The notes under the pieces: generated by a model
The model's database searches: none
The model's input: only the letters and a program-made list of their open reading frames with translations
Told to the model about the DNA's origin: nothing
Source: Deltaproteobacteria bacterium
GTDB taxonomy: Bacteria; Myxococcota_A; Polyangia; Polyangiales; Houyiibacteriaceae
DNA: 64,000 bases
Reading direction: 5' to 3'
NCBI GenBank assembly: GCA_017644045.1
Contig: JAEPMI010000006.1
Location: 212,980-276,979, forward strand
Position numbers and translations under genes: made by a program
Shown here: in pieces, positions 59,501-64,000 of the stretch
How positions within the stretch are numbered: the first letter of the stretch is position 1
Layout: each line of letters opens with the position of its first letter

Positions 59501-60516
59501 CGCCGCTCCCGAGCCAGTGATGATGCCGTGGAAGGGGGCGTGATGACGGCCCCAGTACGAGCATTCCCATTCCTCCCGTTCGTGCTCTGCACATACGGGA
59601 GCGCAGAAGAGGTCGCGAAGACCTCCCAGTAGTAGGGGTGCTTCCGAAGCAGGCGACGCTGCCCATGCGCGTACCGGCGAAACTGGCGCCAGAACCGGCG
59701 GAAAGGAAAGGAGCCGGTGTAGCCGAAGTCGTGTTCTACATGAGCATCGCTGGCGAGGTGAACCCGCCAACCCGACCATATCGCGCGCAGGCAGAAGTCG
59801 ATGTCCTCCGCGGCCGCGGAAGGGAACGTCTCATCGAATCGAACGTGCTCGAGGAGTTCCCGGCGGGCAGCAAAGTTGCAGGTCGGCGCGTACAGCAGCG
59901 AGCCGTCGTCTAGGCGGCGCCCGTTGAGGGTTCCGTTGAGGTCGTGGTAGCGCCCCCACCATCCGGAATCCCATGCACGGGTCATCCCACCCACGGCGTG
60001 CGCGTCACGAAGCCCCTCGACGAGTCCAGCAACCCATCCGCGCTCCGGCACGCAGTCAGCATCTGTGAAGGCAACCACGTCCACCCCGAGGTCCAGGGCG
60101 TGGTCGAGACCTCGGTTGCGGGCAGCAGCCGGCCCGCGACGGAAGCGCTGGGCGAGCACATGTGCCACGTCGAGGTGCGCGGGATGCGGGGACCCATCGT
60201 CGACCACGATGATTTCCGCGGGGAGCGACTGCTCCCGCAGTCGAGAAACCAGCCGCCGGATGCAACGCTCATCTCGGGCGCTCCGGCAAAGCAGCGGCAC
60301 TACCACCGCCACCCGCGGATGGTCCTCGAGGGACCCTACGTCGCGGTTCCTGGCTCGTGGGGGAGGCTCGGCATCACCGAGTCTTATCGCGTCGTAGAAG
60401 GCCGAGACTTCCAGGAGCTTGGTGGCGATAAAGGCCAGCCGCGCTGGGTCTCCGTCGAGCTCCCGCCACCAATGCTTGAGCGTCGCCCGGATCGGTAGAC
60501 CGGACACGAAGCTCAC
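59497..60516 (-). CDS. Family 2-type glycosyltransferase (GT-A fold)
   Basis: The start is the GTG at 60516, which overlaps the radical SAM stop (GTGA); 339 aa. After ~75 N-terminal residues comes a GT-A domain: VAVVVPLLCRSARDERCIRR, EIIVVDDGSPHPAHLD, AAARNRGLDHA, the metal-binding VAFTDADCVP (DxD), and the acceptor-site AEDIDFCLRAIWSGWRVHLA. It lacks transmembrane helices. It likely transfers a sugar to a product made or modified by the two radical SAM enzymes. Acceptor and donor are not identifiable. Confidence 0.85.
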   Translation of the reverse strand: MSFVSGLPIRATLKHWWRELDGDPARLAFIATKLLEVSAFYDAIRLGDAEPPPRARNRDVGSLEDHPRVAVVVPLLCRSARDERCIRRLVSRLREQSLPAEIIVVDDGSPHPAHLDVAHVLAQRFRRGPAAARNRGLDHALDLGVDVVAFTDADCVPERGWVAGLVEGLRDAHAVGGMTRAWDSGWWGRYHDLNGTLNGRRLDDGSLLYAPTCNFAARRELLEHVRFDETFPSAAAEDIDFCLRAIWSGWRVHLASDAHVEHDFGYTGSFPFRRFWRQFRRYAHGQRRLLRKHPYYWEVFATSSALPYVQSTNGRNGNARTGAVITPPSTASSLARERR

Positions 60517-61436
60517 GCCGTGCCCCCGAGGCAGGCGCAGTTGCGGCAGTAGTAGTGCGACTTGTGGTTCGACTGGAACCACCGAAAAGACTCGCCTGCG
60601 CGCAACTCCTCCACCGAGTCCTCCAGGATGCTCCCGTACTCATAGGGGTTGAACATGTTGCAGGGGGTGACCGTGCCGTCGTGCAGCACGCAGAGCTCAC
60701 GCTCGATGGCAGGACACGCCGCCATGCTTCCGTGAGTGGTTGGCTGCTCCTGGAGCTGCACCCCCTGAACCTGATCGGGGAGGAGCGCGGTGAGCCCCGT
60801 CTCGGCGTAGAGCCTACCTACCTCGGCGAAAGCAGAGCGGAGCTCGGCCGCGCAAGCGCGTACCATCTGCTGGAACACCTCGATGCCTTCATCGCGCCGG
60901 AGGGTATTGACGATCAGGTGCATGTCGCGCTCCAGAGCGAACTTCGCGATCGGAACGACATCCCCCAGGTTGAGCTCTTGGAGGGTGAAGATCAGGAACG
61001 GTCGCGGCTGCAAGCGCCGGAGCCGCTCCAGGTTGTCGCGGATGCTCTCGAACTTGGCGCGGCGCCGTATCGTCACCAGCCGCTCTGGCTCGGGGCTATC
61101 GAGGGATACGAACAAGTGAACGTCGCACTCGATGAGGGCGTCGAGAACCTCGCGACGTGTACGGCTCAAGTGCGTGAAGAGATTGATCTGCGAGTCCGGA
61201 GCGCGCTCCCGAACACGCCGGAGCATCGGCACGAACTGCGGGTGGATAGTGCTCTCCCCCCTGCCGTTGAGCCGGATGACCGGGGGAAGTGGGTCGACCC
61301 TGTCCAGAACCTGCTCGAGCACGTCGGCGGTCATGAACCGCCCACGCTCGACCTTCTTCCCGCCAAAGCCGCACATGGTGCAGGCCAGGTCGCAGTTGTG
61401 ACTCAGCTCGATGATCAGCTCGTGGATTGGTTGCAC
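60513..61436 (-). CDS. Radical SAM enzyme with SPASM-like C-terminus (second of pair)
   Basis: A 307-aa protein; GTG start at 61436 overlaps the preceding gene by 22 bp. Cluster motif C15-x3-C19-x2-C22 (HNCDLACTMCGFGG). Radical SAM core continues with PPVIRLNGRGESTIHPQFVP and VHLFVSLDSPEPERL. The C-terminal cysteines (ACPAIERELCVLHDG, TPCNMF, HYYCRNCAC) look like a SPASM auxiliary-cluster domain, which is typical of peptide-modifying radical enzymes. No precursor peptide was identified next to it. Confidence 0.85.
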   Translation of the reverse strand: MQPIHELIIELSHNCDLACTMCGFGGKKVERGRFMTADVLEQVLDRVDPLPPVIRLNGRGESTIHPQFVPMLRRVRERAPDSQINLFTHLSRTRREVLDALIECDVHLFVSLDSPEPERLVTIRRRAKFESIRDNLERLRRLQPRPFLIFTLQELNLGDVVPIAKFALERDMHLIVNTLRRDEGIEVFQQMVRACAAELRSAFAEVGRLYAETGLTALLPDQVQGVQLQEQPTTHGSMAACPAIERELCVLHDGTVTPCNMFNPYEYGSILEDSVEELRAGESFRWFQSNHKSHYYCRNCACLGGTA

Positions 61437-62266
61437 TTCAACACCTTGCAGGGGAGGTTGCAGCCAAGCATTCGATCGGTGACTGCCTGCGCGTACTCAG
61501 AGGTGAGGATCTCCTCGATGGGCTGGTCGCCCAAGCGACCGAGCGGAGCTTCCGAGTCGGGGATGAGGGGCTGCTGGAAGCACGTGAACACGCTGCCATC
61601 CGGCATGATGGAGAGGTTCCTCTCGGCCGCGGCACATGGCGCACTGGCGGCCTGCACATCCCTGCGACCCAATCTCACGAGGCCGTCGGTGCGGGGGGTC
61701 CACGAACCCCCGAAGCCGTCCGCGACATAGTCTTGCACTGAGTGGTAGATGCCCCGGCGCTCGCACCATTCGGCGACCTCGGCGATGTCCTGGCGGGTCT
61801 CCTCCGCCAGTACCGACTGGACACTGATCTGAGGCGGCTGGAGCAGCCGGACGGCGGCCTCGAAGTTCGCGATCACCTTCTCCATGCGGTCGGTGCCACG
61901 GATCCACTTCCAGCGCTCAGGGTCCAGCGTGTCGATTGAGAACACGAGGTGTACCCGACGGTCGACAAGGTGCTCGAGGAAGGTCTCGTCGGCTTGCACC
62001 CCGTTGGTCACGATGATGATGCGGACGTTCGTGGCAGCGAGGGCGTGGACGAGGTGAAGCACGCGGTCGCGGAAAAGCAGTGGTTCGCCCCCCACGATGC
62101 AGAACTCCTCCGCGCTCGGAACGGAGAGCACCGCGCGGGCGACGTCTTCGACATCCACCATCCGGGGATGCTGCCGCACCTTCCAGTGACTGCACTTCGT
62201 GCAGCGCTCGTTGCAGCGCAGCGAGGTCAGGTAGAAAAGGTGTGTCGGCTGTGCCCCCACCGCCAC
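61415..62266 (-). CDS. Radical SAM enzyme (first of pair)
   Basis: A 283-aa protein with GTG start at 62266 and no clear ribosome site. Cluster motif C18-x3-C22-x2-C25 (LRCNERCTKCSHWK). Core motifs EFCIVGGEPLLFRDRVLH and VHLVFSIDTLDPERW follow. C-terminal cysteines (CAAAERNLSIMPDGSVFTCF and NLPCKVLKC) suggest a shortened SPASM or Twitch domain. It heads the minus-strand operon 62266-58688. It is paralogous in plan, not closely in sequence, to the second enzyme; sequential modification of one substrate is possible. Confidence 0.85.
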   Translation of the reverse strand: MAVGAQPTHLFYLTSLRCNERCTKCSHWKVRQHPRMVDVEDVARAVLSVPSAEEFCIVGGEPLLFRDRVLHLVHALAATNVRIIIVTNGVQADETFLEHLVDRRVHLVFSIDTLDPERWKWIRGTDRMEKVIANFEAAVRLLQPPQISVQSVLAEETRQDIAEVAEWCERRGIYHSVQDYVADGFGGSWTPRTDGLVRLGRRDVQAASAPCAAAERNLSIMPDGSVFTCFQQPLIPDSEAPLGRLGDQPIEEILTSEYAQAVTDRMLGCNLPCKVLKCNQSTS

Positions 62267-62404
62267 CTAAACTACCACGAGTGGCACTACCTGGGGATGC
62301 AAGCAACCAGGCTCACACTCAGAGTTCGCATTGTCCCCGAACAGACACTCCTGAGAGCCTCACTTGCGTTCACGAGAATCCTTCGAGTCTTCCGGCCGTC
62401 GTTG

Positions 62405-62410
62405 TATACT
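62405..62410 (+). promoter_or_regulatory. TATACT -10 element, possibly for a leaderless transcript
   Basis: TATACT at 62405-62410 lies 6 bp before the GTG at 62417; a weak TTCGAG (62382-62387) is 17 bp upstream. If used, transcription would begin at or next to the start codon. The 150-bp region to 62267 also separates the divergent radical SAM operon. Confidence 0.35.
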
Positions 62411-62416
62411 CGACAC

Positions 62417-64000
62417 GTGGCTCCTCCGGCCCATGACTCCTCGAGTCACTCTGCCGTGTTCCTCTACTGTCTGTCGGCAGCCACCGTTCTCGTACACACT
62501 CAGGCATCACTGGCGCAAGACCACACGCCAAGCCTTCCAGACTGCGTCAGAGCCGTGCAGCACGGACGATTCGAACCAGATGGACACACAAGCTTCATTC
62601 TGCGCTTCGACCCGCCAAGCAATTGCGGCGCTGTGGCAACTCGCGATCGACGAGACGCGGCGTTCACGGACGAAGCTTGTCAGGCAGCCGAGCCATCGTC
62701 AGAACTGCTACTTACCCCCGAATCCAACAGCATCTACGCGGTCCACGGAGAGGGACCCTCGCGAACCTGCAAACTCGCGTTCCGAGTACGGGTTCCTGGC
62801 AATAGAAGAACTCCTCTGCGGTCCTGGATTCAATCCAGCGACGGTCGCGGAACGAAGTGGCTCCGCCTCAGCTCTGCTCTCTCCATTCGTACCCACATGG
62901 GGCTTTCAGACAACCAGCCACTTCTAACCGAACTCGTACTCGCAGCTGATACAGGCCACATATGGCTCGAGGCTGTTCGGGGCGGACGCATCGTCCGTCA
63001 TCGCATCGCTGCCATCCGCGATACCGGCGAAGTGTCGTTTCGACTCCCGTCGGAAGTGGCCCAGCGCAGCCGCTCCTCGCGGATGACGACGCAAGAGCTC
63101 GTGCAGTCTCTGCAGCGAATGCGTCTCTGCCTGTCGAACAGCTACTTCGACCCCCCTATGAGCTCCGGCGCCTGTGTAGCGCTGGCAGACGTAATGAGCG
63201 TGTCTGCGATCCCTACTCACCATCTGGTGTCGATCAGGCGCTCGACACGGAACCGCGAGCCGCGGCAGCCCCCACTTCGCTCCGAAGCGTCCTCCCAATA
63301 CGTCAACGTCGGAAGCAGCCTCGAACTCGGCGAGGGACTGGCGGTCTGCTCCCACGCAGGCTGTACGACCCGTGGCCAAATCGCCGCTACAGGACCGCAC
63401 GAGGTTCGGTTCAGCGATACCTACCTTGAGCTCACAGTAGTTCGGTTCAACGCAATCGACCCTTCAAGAGACTGGTCGCTGACCAACTCACGGTCCACGC
63501 TTTCCCTCACTCAGAACGCGCCTAATTGGGCGGGTAACGAACTCCTTGAAACACAATGGCCTGTTCCTCGTGTCGCAGACGGCACCCACCTGCCCCGCGG
63601 CTTCCTCGGGATCATTCCTGCGGGCACCGCACCATGTCCTGCACGCGGCAACACCGATCGATCTCTGGCACTGGTCTCTCGGGACTCGCTTGGGACCCTC
63701 CGCTGTCACGCCGCGGCCGACCTGCCTGACCCGAAACGGGCACTGGCCAGCAGCTGCTTCGGCCGACTCTGTGTTGAAGCTCTCCGCTCACCTCTACTTG
63801 TTTCACTAGTACACCGCCGACCGTACGTAGGGGCTCTGTTTCGCCTCGCAGGGATGACCCTGGAGCTATCCTCTTCAATCCGACTGGCCGGAGGCCTCAG
63901 CACAACCGCTCAGCTGGGCCTACTCGATGGCACCCCGGGCATCGGACTCGGTTTCGACGTTCTGCTCGAGTTTGGCCCCCGCCGGGCAAGTCGACTCTTC
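62417..64000 (+). CDS. Large exported protein of unknown function, 3' end outside window
   Basis: The frame stays open for 528 codons from the GTG at 62417 to the last base. TTG at 62402 and ATG at 62297 are alternative in-frame starts; none has a good ribosome site. A hydrophobic segment (SAVFLYCLSAATVLVHTQAS) followed by LAQD looks like a signal peptide with cleavage after ALA-like SLA. The mature part is rich in Ser, Arg and beta-type sequence with scattered cysteines; the end (LSTTAQLGLLDGTPGIGLGF) resembles an outer-membrane beta strand pattern. No family recognised. It uses more A/T-ending codons than the 5' chromosomal genes. Confidence 0.6.
   Translation, partial: MAPPAHDSSSHSAVFLYCLSAATVLVHTQASLAQDHTPSLPDCVRAVQHGRFEPDGHTSFILRFDPPSNCGAVATRDRRDAAFTDEACQAAEPSSELLLTPESNSIYAVHGEGPSRTCKLAFRVRVPGNRRTPLRSWIQSSDGRGTKWLRLSSALSIRTHMGLSDNQPLLTELVLAADTGHIWLEAVRGGRIVRHRIAAIRDTGEVSFRLPSEVAQRSRSSRMTTQELVQSLQRMRLCLSNSYFDPPMSSGACVALADVMSVSAIPTHHLVSIRRSTRNREPRQPPLRSEASSQYVNVGSSLELGEGLAVCSHAGCTTRGQIAATGPHEVRFSDTYLELTVVRFNAIDPSRDWSLTNSRSTLSLTQNAPNWAGNELLETQWPVPRVADGTHLPRGFLGIIPAGTAPCPARGNTDRSLALVSRDSLGTLRCHAAADLPDPKRALASSCFGRLCVEALRSPLLVSLVHRRPYVGALFRLAGMTLELSSSIRLAGGLSTTAQLGLLDGTPGIGLGFDVLLEFGPRRASRLF

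Noticed and set aside
61415-62266. Radical SAM enzyme as a prokaryotic viperin
   Set aside because: The CNERCTKC start and the extra C-terminal cysteines fit a SPASM/Twitch-type enzyme, it is paired with a second radical SAM enzyme and a glycosyltransferase, and no nucleotide kinase is adjacent.
63972-63985. TGGCCCCCGC match to the tRNA-fMet 3' end as a possible right attachment site
   Set aside because: Only 10 bases match, it lies within the open frame of the exported protein, and such GC-rich 10-mers are expected by chance in this genome.

Overview
The window is uniformly GC-rich with G/C-ending codons. It carries an AgmX/PglI-type TonB-like C-terminal domain protein (49801-50994) and lacks any sign of a plasmid-only or phage-only genome. 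A myxobacterium-like (Myxococcota) chromosome is the best fit, at moderate confidence.

Layout. (1) 1-4557 looks like ordinary chromosome: the end of a LysM/M23 peptidoglycan hydrolase, a minus-strand group of two ECF sigma factors flanking two VOC-superfamily proteins, and a small exported DUF2141-like protein. (2) 4558-4634 is the initiator tRNA-fMet. A large serine recombinase reads into its 3' end, so this is the likely left end of an integrated element. (3) 4613-12725 is the element's maintenance module: recombinase operon, a 59-aa ribbon-helix-helix-like regulator with tandem operator repeats, a multidomain primase-helicase, an 18-bp inverted-repeat structure that could be a replication origin, and several HTH proteins. 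(4) 12833-40942 is a 28-kb, almost gapless operon on the plus strand. It is a complete type 2 BREX (Pgl) system, pglW-pglX-pglY-pglZ-brxD-brxHI, interleaved with extra genes. These are a winged-helix PD-(D/E)XK nuclease between pglW and pglX, an AAA ATPase/DUF4276-like pair between pglX and pglY, a RelA/SpoT-type nucleotide synthetase between pglZ and brxD, an RNase D-like exonuclease fused to BrxHI, and a downstream nuclease-STAND ATPase plus a HEAT-repeat protein that together look like a split Avs-type NLR. (5) 41103-46894 is a mobile-element accessory module: DUF932, small proteins, RadC-like JAB protein, Cas4/RecB-like nuclease and an XRE repressor. (6) 47002-50994 holds a lipoprotein/TerB/glycine-zipper operon, an unknown gene and the AgmX-domain protein. 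(7) 51176-58643 is a second candidate defence operon: PD-(D/E)XK-like protein, large helical protein, two-HxK phospholipase-D-like protein, HsdR-N-like nuclease and an unknown. (8) 58688-62266 is a tightly coupled minus-strand operon of two radical SAM/SPASM-like enzymes, a GT-A glycosyltransferase and a DUF429-like protein. (9) From about 62417 to the window end there is a long, unfinished exported-protein gene.

How the parts may work together. BREX modifies host DNA with PglX and restricts unmodified phage. The added nuclease, (p)ppGpp-synthetase-like, AAA/TOPRIM-like and STAND genes are joined to it by ATGA, GTGA or TGATG stop-start overlaps or gaps of a few tens of bases. This suggests a single expression unit in which a primary modification/exclusion system is backed by several effectors. 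That coordination is inferred from gene order and coupling and is not shown by the sequence alone.

The strongest candidates for undescribed biology are the alarmone-synthetase-containing BREX super-operon with its split STAND partner, the 51-58 kb nuclease/PLD operon, and the radical SAM-glycosyltransferase-DUF429 operon.
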